The notes beneath the pieces are model-generated. The model was given only the letters and a program-made list of their open reading frames with translations, searched no databases and was not told the DNA's origin. This document shows positions 13,037 to 25,307 of a stretch of 64,000 nucleotides of DNA, piece after piece. Location: contig NC_052359.1 in assembly GCF_009727055.1 (NCBI RefSeq), positions 66,142,607 through 66,206,606 of the forward strand, in the 5' to 3' direction. A program made the position numbers and the translations under genes. Position 1 is the stretch's first letter. Every line of letters starts with the position of its first letter. The DNA is from Benincasa hispida (lineage: Eukaryota; Streptophyta; Magnoliopsida; Cucurbitales; Cucurbitaceae).

Positions 13037-16000
13037 TCACACCCCATTCTAGAACTACTCTCTGAGCCTAGGAAGGGACATGAACTGAGAAGTTATAATC
13101 CTTTTATTGAAACTTACTGCCTAATAACTATTGCAGACAAACTCTGATTACCAATGAATAAATTCAACAACCAAGCCGATTAAGTCAAGGAGACAATCAA
13201 CAACGGATTAAGTAAGGCCATTTGTATTACAAACAATGTAATTTATACAAAGTCTAAGGACATTAACTAACAAAGTTTACACAACAAACTATAAAACCTC
13301 CGAAAGTGTAACTGTGGCTTGTGGCGGACCTTTGACCTTAGCAACCCCTGAATCCTCACCTTTCGCTACTGGGAACAAAAAATGAAATAACAGAATGGCT
13401 TCACAAAGCTCAGTGAAGTAGTTGAGTAAGAAACTTTAGATGTTTATTTCAACTCATTAAACACAAGAATATCATTAGATACGAGGTTACATTCAAACCT
13501 CAGCCTTGAACAAGTCTATTACTCAACTGCTATCTACACGCACGGTAGATAGCTAAATGATAACTATTTAGAAGATGAGTGATGCTGTCTACACTAAACA
13601 CGTAGATAAATAAATGTTACTAAATACGACGTTACTCTTTACGTTTCCTTTGTCTTCCTATGTGCATATAGCTCCCCATCATGGCTCAGAAGCTAGGCCC
13701 ATTCGGCCTCTGGACCATCCCATACGAGGATACCTCCATAGGCTCCAGGAACTAGAACTTTCTCGTGTCCTTTGACCCATGCCTGTGAGGTATTATGCTT
13801 ACAAGCTCAGGCAACTAGTCTATTGGACCCCTTGACCATCGCGATCACATAACCTTCGATTCTCTGCTAGATTACTCGTTCATTAACCGAGCATATACAA
13901 TTTTACTCTAAAAGACAGATAATGCTTTAAGGACTTTAAAGGAAAGTACCACTTCACCTTGTCGTTTAGGAAACATTTCTCTCTAGAAAGTTTCCCTTTG
14001 ATCTTCCCGGGCTCCTCTTTGAACCTTAAATTCCAGTTATTCAACTTAAAGCTCAGACTTACTCATAGCCTAGGCTTTGAGCTCGGGGTAGTCCCTTCTA
14101 TAAATAATGCTCAGGGAAGTTAGCTCAAAATCTTTAGCTCATAAACTCTCGTGGTTTGGCCGAAACTCAAAAACAGTCAAGACTGCCGAGTTACCCGACA
14201 ACTCGACCCTTCTCCTTTTTTCCTAATTCTCCAACCGATCCTTGGAGCTTCTTCTTCGCAGGCTTTACCCTGAAACTAGGACTCTCGTTTACTTCAGATG
14301 GCCTTTTGGAATCACATCAAATACATGAGTATTCTGGCGAGAAATCCATGCGTCCCAAGTCTTGATGCGTACTTCCTGTCTTTCTGTTCGAACAGCATCT
14401 CCCTTTGGAACTCCTCCCTGACCAACGCGATGGCTCCTCTTAATAAACTATTCATTTATGTCCTTTGAAGAAATTTGATTCTCATCTAAAGTCTTGCCCA
14501 TATTTATATTGTTGTCCAAGAATTGCTCTAAGGCCGACATCTCCTACTTGGCCGCAGTCCAAGTGTTTTCCTTAGCATCTGCCGAAACTTCAGGCTTCTC
14601 CACTCCTGCTGAGGTTGTCTTCACCTCACACCATCAATTGCAGAGGCGCGTTGCGGTCAACGCAATCTTACTGTCTTTCTCCTCCATAGCCAATGCTTGA
14701 GGCTTAAACTTTTATGATCTTACTCGTGTGAAAACTCAGATTTACATTTTTCCTACACTTAGTAAGTGGAAGTAAAATCCTATTTGTTTAAAGTGAAGGA
14801 AATTTCTAAGTTGTTGAGTAGATTTTTCTGTAGTTTTGAGTTTAAGCTTTAATTGGTGAAATTTGACGTTAAGTATTGCCAATGCGTTAGTATGTGCCAT
14901 GCATGGCCATTAGACGTGAGAAGTTATTTGGGAGATTAGAGATGCATGCACAGCAGGTCTTGAAGAGGTTAGAAAATGCAATGCTGACAGCCTCAAGTTG
15001 CGCATGTCAAGGGCACTGGACGTTGGATGCGAATGGATAGAGGGAATGCGGCGATGGAGGCAGGCGTGAATGATGCCGTTTGGACATTGATGGTAATGCA
15101 TCCATAAGGGTGATGCATGCAGCTGAAAGAGAGATTGGAAGGTTGCAGGGCGCTTGCGACGGGCACAATGGTGGTGCAAAAGGGTATCGATGGACCGGGG
15201 ATTATGCGATGACACGGTGAAGATGCGCATGCGCTGGTGGTGGATGCAGACGATAGAGGCGGACGCTGATGATTCGTTGGACTATGCGGCGATGGTTGCA
15301 GCCAAGGCATGCGTTATGATTGCCATGCGACCGTTGCTTATGCATTGGCACCATTGCGGACCGTGCTACGGCTTGGAAGTAGATGATTGGCATCTGCACG
15401 ATTGATATTGTTGGGCGCGGGTGACTTTGCTAGGCATAGGCCATGTGAGGGAAGAGATAGGGTTGGATGCATAGAGATGGGTGGGCTCTTGCGAATTGTT
15501 AAGGCTTAAGGTGACCAAAAGTGAGTGGGTATGCAGTGTAGAAGATGCGATGGATCATAGAGTGAAAACCAAGTAGAGCCAAGGGTTGCTATGCGTTGAT
15601 GGTTATACTATGCTGGTTGATGGACGTACTTATGTGTTGATGGCATACTATGCGGTTGATGGTATAACTAATGCATGATGATCCAAGGCAAAGCAGTATG
15701 CTTTGAAAGGTGTTTGGTCATCATCTAGATCAACGCATATTTAGTTGGATGGACGCATTGAAGGATGAGCGCATATGGAGAATGAACGCATATGCAGGTC
15801 TCATCACCATAACATGTGTTTTGTGGAGAAGAAATCTTAACCTTTAAGAAACAGAAGTGGATCATGAGAAGACATTGCAAAGTTGAGGCTTGCCTTTGGT
15901 AAAAATGGGCAGCAAGACACCTAGGTGCGCTGATGGTAAAGATTGCGTGTGATGGTGTAAAGGAAAAGACACTTGGACATGCGGCCAAAGTAGAAGGTGT

Positions 16001-17551
16001 CAGCCTTTAGGCAATCTTGGACGCCTATAAATAAGGCCAAGATTCAGATGGAACTCAAATTCTCTTCAAAAATAACATAAAGAGAGATGTACTTGAGGAG
16101 GTGACTATGCGTTGGTAGCGGGACCATTGCAGTTGGTCAAGAGGTTCCAAGAGGGGAGATGCTGATTGGACAGAAAGGGACAGGAAGTAGCATCAACTAT
16201 GGACGAGAAGTTCTCCAGGAAACTCGTGCGTTATGAGTGATTTCCAAAGCATTTGAAAAGCTATGGGTCTAGGTATTCAGGCTTGGGCTGCCGAGAGAAG
16301 AAGCTCCAAGGAATCGGTGGAGATGAGGACAAGACAGAGGGGTCGATAGCTTGGTCGTAAGACTGAGCCCAGTTTGAGTTTTTAAGTTTTCGGCCCAAAA
16401 CCACGAGAGTTATGAAGCTAGGAAATTCGAACGGAAGCTTCCTGAAACTTTTAGAGGCATATTTGTAGAAAGGAAGTAGCCGAGTAAAAAAACCTTAGAA
16501 CTATGAGCAGTCTGAGCTTTAAGTTTGAATTTGGAATGTAAGGGTTCCTTAAAGAAGCAAGCCGAGGAAGATCAAGAACTTCTAGAGAGAAGATTTCCTA
16601 AACGGACAAGTGAGTGGTAACTTTCCTTCAAGTGCTGGTAAAGCATATCTTTTAGAGTAGAATTGTATATGCTTAGGTTATGAATTGAGTATCTAGCACA
16701 TGAGATTGAGTTATCGTGATCGCGATGGGCAGGGGCGTCAATAGGACCTAGTTGCCGGAGCATAAGCAAAACCTCCAGGATGGTTCGGGGAACGAGAAGT
16801 CTAGTTCTTGAGCCTATGGAGGATCCTTCATAATGGATGGTCAGAGGGCTGATAGGCCTAGCTTTTCTGAGGCCCATGAATGGAGAGCTATTGTGCAATA
16901 TAGGAGACAAAAGAAAACGTAAAGAGTAAGCAGTTGTATTTCGTAACAAGTTACTATCTACCGGATGTGTGTAGTTGACAACCATATCATGGTCTAATGA
17001 GTTATCAGTTTAGCTACTACTGTGCATGTAAGACTTAGAGTTCAGTGGAAGAACAGACTCGATATCAAGCTGAAGGTTTGTATGTAAACCTCGTTATCTC
17101 ATGGATATGCTTGACTGTTTAGTGAGGTGAAAATAGCTCAGAGTTGTTACCACTCATTGAGCTTATGTGAAGTCACATCTGTTGGATTTCTGTTTTCTTC
17201 CTAGGAACGACAAGGTGAGGAGTTCAAGTGCTGCTAGGGTCAAGGCTTCTGCCACAAGCCACAGTTACACTATCCAGAGGTTTTACAGTTTGTTGTCTGT
17301 AACTTTGTAATTTAAGTCTTGGAGTTGTATTAAACATTTACATCTGTTGTTAAGTAAAAGGGGCTACTTAATCGTGTTGTTTGCCTCCGTTAGACTTAAA
17401 ATAGTTGGTTGTTGAATTTTTTCAATTGGTATCAGAGTTATTTCACGCAAAAAGTTATTAGGCAGTAAAGTGGTCAACAAAAGGTTGATAACTACTGCAG
17501 TCCATGCCCTTTCCTCAGGGTCAGAGTGTTAGTCTGGGGCGGGGTGTGACA
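13037..17551. repeat. Head-to-head LTR pair (inverted copy of 35024-39377)
   Basis: This is bounded by TCACACCCC at 13037 and GGGGTGTGACA at 17541-17551, like the reverse of 35024-39377. The two arms are inverted repeats of each other, each carrying a GGTATCAGAG-type motif about 130 bp from its outer end and a TATA-like box (14505 region, minus sense from the centre outward; CCTATAAATA near 16024). It sits between the same neighbours as the copy at 35 kb, so the two are versions of one nested arrangement. Confidence 0.75.
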
Positions 17552-18297
17552 ACTCGTGCATCCACCTCATTCCTTAAGAAGGATCCCTCCTAGCAAGCCG
17601 ACATGTTTGGATGACGTTCGTCAATATAACGTTTCATCCTTGCATATGCGCTTCATCCTTCATATGCCCATCCTCCAACTCAATATGCGTTCAACTAGGA
17701 TTGTGACCAACTCCCCTTTCAAACATACATGCTAGCCTCGGATATCAACGCATAGGCATCACAACGCATAGCATAACCATTCAACACTGGCATTCCACCA
17801 ACGCATTGCCTATCCAATGCATGAGTATGTTCACCAGTGCATTAGTATATAGCAATGACATAGTCATATCACCAGCGCATAGTATATTCAGCAACGCTAG
17901 TATAATCACCAACGCATGGCATATCACCAAGACATAGTATATCACCAATGCATAGAAAACCCTGTGGTCAACTTGGTTCTCAAACTCAACACCATCGTAT
18001 ACTCTCACAACGCAACCCACTCATTTCTTGTCACCGCAAGCACTTAACAATGCAAGCAAATCACCATGGTCCACCTAGCTTCTTACATGCATAGCTTATT
18101 TACCTTAGCAAGGCTGCCGATTCCATTTGCACCATCACCACATGCCAATTCGCAATCCATTGTAGCAGTATCACCGCAATTGGCCACATACTGAATCCAT
18201 CGGCCATCCATCGCGTGCAGCCATCGCTACTGTACCCCAACGCATTCCTTCGGCGGGCGCATTAACGCGATATACATTGGTCCATACTGATAAATGT
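17552..18297 (-). repeat. Tekay-like LTR fragment with 18-bp tandem repeat
   Basis: This is the inverted counterpart of 34309-35023. It contains the ATGCG-rich block and, at about 17750-17960, tandem units of the type CAACGCATAGTATATCAC. It has no coding potential. It ends where the Athila 5' LTR copy begins. Confidence 0.65.
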
Positions 18298-19879
18298 AGA
18301 ATTAAAAGTTATTTTGGCCTCTAAGTTGGAACAACTAGGTTTTGAATGATAATTTCTCCTCATTTTAGAAGGAAACGCATGAATTACTCAAACATTTAAG
18401 CAAAACTCATGCAAAATAAGTGGTATTATTACTACATACTTGCGGCACTAACGCATTATATTGCAGGATTTCAAAACAAGAGCTATGGCATGATTAAGAA
18501 AGTGATCGTAGGCAAAGTTCTAATCATGGGCCCATGCGATCGGAGGGATTCAGTGCAGAGAAGATTTATTGATTTCAGTTCTATTTGCATGTCAAACACC
18601 ATTGCAGTATGGGCACCTGCGAGCAGCATGTCTGAAAAGTTTCTGAAGTGTTAAGCGACTGGACCAGGGCATGGACTTTAATGCTGCCATCACCAAGCTT
18701 GAAGTATGACCCAATGTATGATAGATGAAAGCCCTCCAAGAGTTCACAGTTCAGAAATTTTCAAGTTCTTACTCTTAGTATAGCGTATAAGTTCGTTAGT
18801 TTTATTCTTTAAAAAGCTATACTATGTGCCAAGAAGAGCTCAGGATAGGACCACCATCACCGGCTTCGGTCAAGGGCGGAGGAAAGCCAAGCTGAGAAAA
18901 ACACTTCGTCCAATTCTGGTATACAAGTGATTGTTACTAAATAGAATAAAGCCAAAAGGGATACAAGAGATTGTACTCTTGTGGCTATGACTCAGTTCCT
19001 TCATCTAAATTTATCGCTTTTTCATTCATCTGATTAAAATATTGCTTTTGTAAAGACATCTACTTGCTTTATTAAATTCATATTATTGATGCATCACACT
19101 TTGCCAGTTGTTTTATTTCTTCGTTGCATGTTTTGAAATTAATCTATACTTTATGCAAACCTTCATTTCAACACGCTTAAACCAACTTGGTCAATTGGTT
19201 AAAAGCATCCTTAGCTTAGGATTATTCGAAAGTAACATAAGGCTGCAATCAAGATAGAACGCATAGTAACATCTAGAGAATAGACTTATGGTTACTGGTG
19301 TTTTATTGCATTCTGTGTTCGACGCGACGCATCACTAGAGATAGGTTTTGTTATTTATTCGGCATTTGAGAAGTATCGAATAAAAGAGTCTAACTATAAA
19401 ACAAAGGATAAAGCAAGCCACCTCATCCACATCACATCTGTTCGTGTAAATATCCTTAGATCGGACGCAGACCACTTAATTAAAATCCAGTTTCACATGA
19501 TCCATCATCACTACTCCAAAACTCTTTGTTATCTTCTTTGCACAAGCACAACACCTTAGTGTAAATAAACACATCTCTTCTCATACAATTTAGGAAACCC
19601 TACAATAGCTTACAATGCAAGGTATGCGTTAGCTTAACTGAAATCCCTGAGTTCGACCATGGACTTACCAGGAACCTAAATTTGGATTATATATTGGTTA
19701 ATTGAGGAAAACATTGAACGTCAGGAGTGTCAGGTTCTATTGCACATCTCTAACGCACCAACGCATTACAAATACATAAACGCATCAAAGCATCACGCAT
19801 CATTTATACTTAGAACTTATTTTTCCAATTTATTTCTATACAATACACTCCCAGGCTCGAATCACGGATAAAACGAACA
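18298..19879 (+). repeat. Athila-type 5' LTR (inverted, noisy copy)
   Basis: It starts TGATAAATGTAG and ends CGAACA directly before the Athila primer-binding-like motif. It corresponds to the reverse complement of 32759-34308. The 81-codon ORF at 18409 is shared with the other copy but broken there, so I do not call a gene. Confidence 0.75.
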
Positions 19880-19910
19880 AGATTTTTTTGGGCACCGTTG
19901 TTTGGGGATT
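19880..19910 (+). promoter_or_regulatory. Athila primer-binding-like motif
   Basis: TTTTTTTGGGCACCGTTG followed by TTTGGGGATT is a corrupted form of the TGGCGCCGTTGCCGGGGA motif that follows the 5' LTR in Athila/Tat elements and is thought to pair with tRNA-Asp. It lies immediately after the LTR end and about 100 bp before gag. Confidence 0.6.
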
Positions 19911-20012
19911 CAAAAACAAAAAACTAAATCAGAAATTTCGTATTAGAATCTTTTAGTAGGAACACTTCAGTCAGGGTATTACGGAGCTAAGGCCTATGCT
20001 TAGTTGAATGTT

Positions 20013-21500
20013 ATGAGCAGGGAGAGCACTCCTGAACTTATGATACGACCCAAGATTGATAGGACCCTGCGAGCGTAGAAACCGATCTAAATCGTCGTCG
20101 AAGGTTGACGGTAAGCAACTCTCAGACAACAGAACAGGCAAACAGCATTGGCAGACAACCAAAAAATCAGAACTTAGCTCACACTAGCTCATTGCTGCAC
20201 AAAATTCGATTCCTCAATGGCAACAAGTAGCACGCATCCATGATGGGAATACAGCGTCCTCTGTATTGTATGATTTCTTCTCCAGGAACTTCATAACCCC
20301 GCAGATAGCGACAAGCGTTCCGAGATGAAATCTGTAATGCTTCAAAATGCGCTTCCAGACTGCTGGAAAATTTGGGGGTGGTCGTGGAGAAGATACCTCA
20401 CCGCCCACATGAAGCGTTTCCTGGAAATGTGTAACTCATTTGTGATTTTTGGAATCACCTTAGAGAGTTGATCAGGCTAGCTTTGCATGATATGACGGCA
20501 AAACAATGGTGTAAGCTCACTGGGAAGCCTGGTGTAAACACTACCTGGGAGAAGTTGTGGATAGAACATTTATTACAAAAATACTTCCCACCTACCACCA
20601 CGGCAATGAGAGGCGTCGAGAGATATGAACTATGAACAAGAAGAATGCCTGAACCTTAAGTCCGCGTATGGGAGTAGTTTTAAGGGTCTGGTTCAAAAAA
20701 TTGCCGAACCATGGGACTACCCTAACTATCCAATGGAGACTGTTTTATGTGGGATCTGAATAGAGCCATTTCGAGATTGGCAGCATACGCACTAGCAGCT
20801 GGTGGAGATTTGGATAAATCTTACACTGAGGCCTAAAGAGTATTGACATGGCTAGAAAATGACATGGGTGGCTAACGATTCATATGAAATAATGGATGAT
20901 CGTAGAATAGCTGAAGAAGAGATCGATCGCGAATGTTAAGTTCTATCATTCCACGATGCAAATAGCCACATTTCTACATTACAAGTGGCTAGAGACCAGC
21001 CTTCTAATGAGAAACATAACGCTTGGGAACAGGCATCAAATCAGTAGAGAGGTGGAATCTAAGGTAAAATAGTTTGGGCAGCCCATGGTAGGTTGGTGGT
21101 TGTGGAGAATCCTCACTTCGCCATGTGAAGTCCATCAAAACCCAGCAATATGGCTCTTCATACAAAAACACCATTTGCTTCAATAATATAATCTAGATGG
21201 AAGGAGACCATCCCAATTGTTCTTGGAGAGGAGTGAAATTCATACAAAGAACACCACCCAGGGGTCGAACACATCAGCTAAAGAATGGACCACACCGCCT
21301 GCATTGTCAACCAAACGCATGCAGCACATCAAAACCTTGTAAGTTAAGAAGGACAGGACGTCGAGCTCAGGAATTCTCCTTGAGAACCTATTAAATGGAG
21401 TACATGCTCCAGGATGAACGCGTTGCTGAAAAGTTCAGGATGCGTCTGTCAGAACACCTGAGAATCAAGGTAGGGCAAGATAGCGAGCGAAGTGAAAAGT
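20013..21500 (+). pseudogene. Athila gag relic (inverted, noisy copy)
   Basis: The ATG at 20013 starts MSREST, the same N-terminus as the gag at 32636. Segments of the gag capsid domain follow: FGGGRGEDT near 20370, then a stretch matching MKRFLEMCNSFVIFGITLE near 20410-20460, and further pieces to about 21010. The zinc-knuckle region follows near 21090. Indels every 10-30 bases destroy the frame. Compare 31250-32642 on the minus strand. Confidence 0.75.
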
Positions 21501-21889
21501 AGGGACCCTGGAGTTCTACCAGCAACATGAAAACACCTGGGAAACAACAATGGAAAGGAGCAATGTCAGCAGTGACTGTTGCGGAAGTGGAAAAGCTCTT
21601 GAAGAAAGAATGTATGATTCAAGAAATAGAAAGTCCTTAATTAAAGAACGGCAATCACACGTTCCAAAGTGGAAGATTCAGAAAGAAAGAACAGCTCGAG
21701 ACCACAAGCATTCAGAACGCAGTACGTGCTAAACGCGTAAACCTGTGGTCGACTTTGAACGCACGCACTTCTTTCTAGAGCGCTTGATGAATGAAGAAAA
21801 TGTATGAACAACACAATTCAAGCGCTTTCTTGAGTCTGTAAGGCAGCTGCATAATCAACTAGTTCTGCACTTATAGAGGCCTGTGGAGC
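21501..21889 (+). pseudogene. Athila gag-protease linker (inverted copy)
   Basis: This corresponds to the reverse complement of about 30800-31200 and to 25310-25545. It carries the Lys/Glu-rich stretch and a block corresponding to PLNAPFFRRL...KRFLE. No open frame remains. Confidence 0.55.
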
Positions 21890-22505
21890 AAGTGCCAACA
21901 TAGTCAAATTTTGAAGGACATTTGATCGCATAGTAAGAGAAGGAGTCACGAGAAGGAGGATATATTACGCTTAACTGCAGGAAGTGTAATCACGATAGTA
22001 AGCAACAAGTCTACGCAAGAAGCAAAAAAGGACCGGGGAGCTGTCACAGTCCATGGTTCGATAGGAGTGGATTGGATGTGGGAATGGCCGGTGTGCATTG
22101 CGTAACAAGCATAATCTCGATGCCACTTTCAATGATTTTAAGAATTGGGGATTGGGCGGAAGCACAACCCACTTCTGTGTTATCTTCATACTCGCACTGA
22201 CAGAGACAATTAAGTTACCTTGAAGGAAAGATTGAAGACAATTCTTGTTAAAAGTTGACAACTTCATATTTCCCAGCAAATCTTATTATCTTTAGACTAT
22301 GAACGCGACAGGGATGTACCAATTATCCTTGGACACCCTTCTTTAGCCACTGGAAGTTTAATAGACGTGCATAAAGGAGAATTGAACTATGCGCGGGATA
22401 ATCAAGAGGTGAAGTTAATGTGTTAAACGCATTAAAATTCCTGGATAATGAAGATTGTCAACTAACAGTTAATAGAGTTGGCCTGAAAAAGAGACCCAAG
22501 TCTGA
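21890..22505 (+). pseudogene. Athila aspartic protease relic (inverted, noisy copy)
   Basis: This matches the reverse of the 199-codon protease-region ORF at 24708-25307, but it is frameshifted throughout. Recognisable blocks are GACATTTGATCGCATAG near 21919 and the C-terminal section near 22270-22500 (DYERDRDVPIIL-like, then ATGSLIDVHKGEL-like). Confidence 0.7.
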
Positions 22506-23805
22506 GTGAAGCGGTGGACGAAACCAACGCGTCCATAACTGAGAAACCACCAGAACTCGAGTTGAAACCGTTACCTAGTCAACCTGAAATATGCCTTCTT
22601 GGAACAAAAACTTTACCTTGTAATTATTTCACGAATCTTACTAAGCCTAACGAAGCACTCTCTTTTGCAGATGCTGAAAAAGCACATGCGTGCAATAGGT
22701 TGGACGCTAGTGGATATCCGTGGCATCAGCCATCTTATGCATGCATAAGAATTCAGGCTGGAAGAAGGGAAGTCGATCGATGAAAGCCTTAAAAAAGGCT
22801 GAACCCCATAATGAAGGAAGTGTCAAGAAAGAAAAATCTAAAAATGGTTGGAGCAGGAGTCATTATATCTATAATTCCGACAGCAGACTGGGTAAGCCAG
22901 TCCATGGGTTCCCAAGAAAGGGGAACAACCGTGATAGTCAATAGTAATAATGAACTCATTCCTTCGAGGACTGTCACGGGCTGGCACATCTGTATGTTAT
23001 AGGAAGCTCACGCAACAACCAAGAAGACCACTTCCCCCTTCCTTTCATTGACCAAATTACGTGACAGACTTGCTGGCAAAGAATTTATTGTTCCTTTGAT
23101 GGATACTCTGTATAAACCAGATATTCTGATGACCAGAAGATCAGGAAAGACAAAGTTTACCTTGTCCTTTGGAACGTTTGCGTTAGACGCATGCCCTTAT
23201 GCTGTGCTAATGCACCTGGAACATTTCAAAGGATGTATGATGACTATCTTCTCTGACTTCTCTAGAAAAGACCGTTGAAGTCTTCATGGACGATTTCTCA
23301 GTCTTTGGAGAATCATTCCAATCACTGCTTAGATAATTTGGAGGCCGTCCTTGCTCGATGCGAGGAAACAAACCTTGTGCTGAAATTGGGAAAAATGTCA
23401 CTTCATGGTGACTCGGAAGAATTGTCTTAGGCCACAAAGTATCTAAAGCTGGTTGGAAGTGATGAAGCCAAGAATAGATGTCATAGCTAAACTTCATACC
23501 ACCATCAAATGTGAAAGCTCTACGAAGTTTTCTAGGACATGCTGGTTTTATCGAAGTTCGTTAGAGGATGTTCTCTCAAATGCGATGAACTCTGAGTTGA
23601 CATTGCTAGAAAGCGAACAAGTCCTCAAGATTTTGAATGACGATTGGTCGTGACACATGTTTGGAATACATTGAAATATTTGTGACTACAGCTTCCGGTA
23701 CTAATAGCACCGGATGTGGACTTAGTGTTTTAATTCTCATGTGCGACACGTAGTGATGTTGTAGTAAGGACCATACTGGGGAGAGAAGGAAATTTGATTA
23801 CATAA
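22506..23805 (+). pseudogene. Athila reverse transcriptase relic (inverted, noisy copy)
   Basis: Plus-strand RT pieces are spread over three frames: a stretch matching IIPTADWVSQSMG at 22860, VTGWHIC at 22975, then blocks matching DRLAGKEF and the palm motif VFMDDFSVFGES at 23280-23310. The palm motif keeps Asp-Asp here, whereas the minus-strand copy at 23806-24430 reads MEDF. After the palm come LGHKVSKAG and RSFLGHAGF-like pieces, and the sequence runs to ATTTGATTACAT, where it flips strand at 23805. Confidence 0.8.
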
Positions 23806-24430
23806 GTGACATTTTTCCCAATTCAGCACAAGGTTTGTTTCCTCGCATCGAGCAAGGACGGCCTCCAAATTATCTAAGCGTGATTGGAATGATTCTCCAA
23901 AGACTGAGAAATCCTCCATGAAGACTTCAACGGTCTTTTCTAAGAAGTCAGAGAAGATAGTCATCATACACCTTTGAAATGTTCCAGGTGCATTGCACAG
24001 CATAAAGGGCATGCGTCTAAACGCAAACGTTCCAAAGGGACAGGTAAACGTTGTCTTCTCCTGATCTTCTGGGTCAATCAAAATCTGGTTATAACCAGAG
24101 TATCCATCAAGGAAACAATAAAATTCTTTGCCAGCAAGTCTGTCAGGCATTTGGTCAATGAAAGGAAGGGGGAAGTGGTCTTTCTTGGTTGTTGCGTTGA
24201 GCTTCCTATAATCCATACAGATGTGCCAGCCCGTGACAGTCCTCGAAGGAATGAGTTCATTATTACTATTGACTATCACGGTTGTTCCCCCTTTCTTGGG
24301 AACACATTGGACTGGGCTTACCCAGCTGCTGTCGGATATAGAATAGATGACTCCTGCGTCCAACCATTTTAGGATTTCTTTCTTGACCACTTCCTTCATT
24401 ATGGGGTTCAGCCTTTTTTAAGGCTCAATC
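23806..24430 (-). CDS. Athila-type reverse transcriptase (pol fragment)
   Basis: This is the RNA-dependent DNA polymerase of the main Athila element. The 220-codon open stretch (23737-24399) shows, in order, SDSSWVSPVQCVPKKGG, HICMDYRKLNATTKKDHFPLPF-type finger motifs, the first palm aspartate in CFLDGYSGYNQI, the FGTFAFRRMPF and CNAPGTFQRCM blocks, and the YxDD-equivalent VFMEDFSVFG. This family normally has MDDF, so the first catalytic Asp reads Glu. Real homology stops after VLNWEKCH at 23806, and the last ~24 residues of the ORF come from the inverted block. Protease lies directly upstream. Confidence 0.9.
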
Positions 24431-24707
24431 GATCCCGACTTCCCTTCTTCCAGCCTGATCTTATGCATGCAATAAGATGGGCTGATGCCACGGATATCCA
24501 CTAGCGTCCAACCTATTGCACGCATGTGCTTTTTCAGCATCTGCAAAAGAGAGTGCTCGTTAGGCTTAGTAAGATTCGTGAAAATAATTACAGGTAAAGT
24601 TTTGTTTGTTCCAAGGAAGGCATATTTCAGGTGACTAGGTAACGGTTTCAACTCGAGTTCTGGTGGTTTCTCTAGTAATGGACGCGTTGGTTTCGTCCAC
24701 CGCTCAC
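24431..24707 (-). pseudogene. Athila protease-RT linker
   Basis: This is frameshifted linker polyprotein. One frame reads KPLPSHLKYAFLG...LPVII, and then NEHSLLQMLKKHMRAIGW, GISPSYCMHKI. This is the conserved run leading into the Athila RT. The same sequence is present in the copies at 22540-22790 (plus) and 29890-30180 (minus). Confidence 0.75.
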
Positions 24708-25307
24708 TCAGACTTGGGTCTCTTTTTCAGGCAACTCTATACTGTTCAGTTGACAATCTTCATTATCCAGGAATTTTAATGCGTTTAACACATTAAACTT
24801 CACCTCTTGATTATCCACGCGCATAGTCAATTCTCCTTTATGCACGTCTATTAAAACTTTCCCAGTGGCTAAGAAGGGGTGTCCAAGGATAATTGGTACA
24901 TCCCTGTCCGCTTCATAGTCTAAGATAATAAGATCTGCTGGGAAAATGAAGTTGTCAACTTTTACAAGAATGTCTTCAATCTTTCCTTCAAGGTACTTGA
25001 TTGTTCTGTCAGGGAGTTGAAGAGTAACAGAAGTGGGTTGTGCTTCGCCAATTCCCAATTTCTTAAACATTAAGAGTGGCATGAGATTAATGCTTGCTCC
25101 CAAATCGCATAACGCATGTCCCACATCCAACCCTCCTATCGAGCATGGGACTGTGAAGCTCCCAGGGTCCTTCTGTTTCTTGCGTAGATTGTTGCTTACT
25201 AACGCATTGCACTCCTGCGTTAGCGTAATTACCTCTGTCTCGTTGACTCTTCTTTTCATCGTCAAAATATCCTTCAAAAGTTTGACATATTTTGGCATTT
25301 GATCCAA
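24708..25307 (-). CDS. Athila-type aspartic protease region
   Basis: This is the retropepsin-like protease that cuts gag-pol. The 199-codon open stretch includes KLLKDILTMKRR (about 8-19), LTQECNALVSNNLRKK, and the active site CDLGASINLMP (about residues 65-75, DLG in place of DTG/DSG, as usual in Athila). IILGHPFLATG then fits the second conserved protease motif. It ends with a stop after ELPEKETQV. It is the only open protease in the window, and the two other copies are frameshifted. Confidence 0.85.
   Translation of the reverse strand: MDQMPKYVKLLKDILTMKRRVNETEVITLTQECNALVSNNLRKKQKDPGSFTVPCSIGGLDVGHALCDLGASINLMPLLMFKKLGIGEAQPTSVTLQLPDRTIKYLEGKIEDILVKVDNFIFPADLIILDYEADRDVPIILGHPFLATGKVLIDVHKGELTMRVDNQEVKFNVLNALKFLDNEDCQLNSIELPEKETQV

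Larger units (their letters stand above)
2088..23805. other. 21.7-kb block inverted relative to its flanks
   Basis: Both borders fall inside the same ~400-bp interval of Athila RT/RNase H. The sequence left of 2088 and right of 23805 is minus strand, while the block begins and ends with plus-strand copies of that interval. In the uninterrupted copy (28850-29245) the order is RNase H, ...ATGTAATCAAATTTCC, ...AAGTGACATTTTT. Reverse-complementing the block recreates exactly those two joints. The change in sequence quality coincides with the borders. I infer a wrongly oriented gap fill. A real inversion is the alternative. Confidence 0.7.

Noticed and set aside
14910..15405. Overlapping 83-106-codon ORFs on both strands
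   Set aside because: They lie in ATGCG-rich LTR sequence, and the mirror copy at 37130-37496 has different, non-matching frames, so there is no conserved protein.
16572..16985. 137-codon minus-strand ORF
   Set aside because: It is antisense within the LTR arm and not preserved in the mirror arms at 35.6 and 38.7 kb. I read it as a chance frame.
23737..23805. C-terminal extension of the RT ORF
   Set aside because: The last ~24 codons come from the inverted block after the joint at 23805 and are not part of RT.
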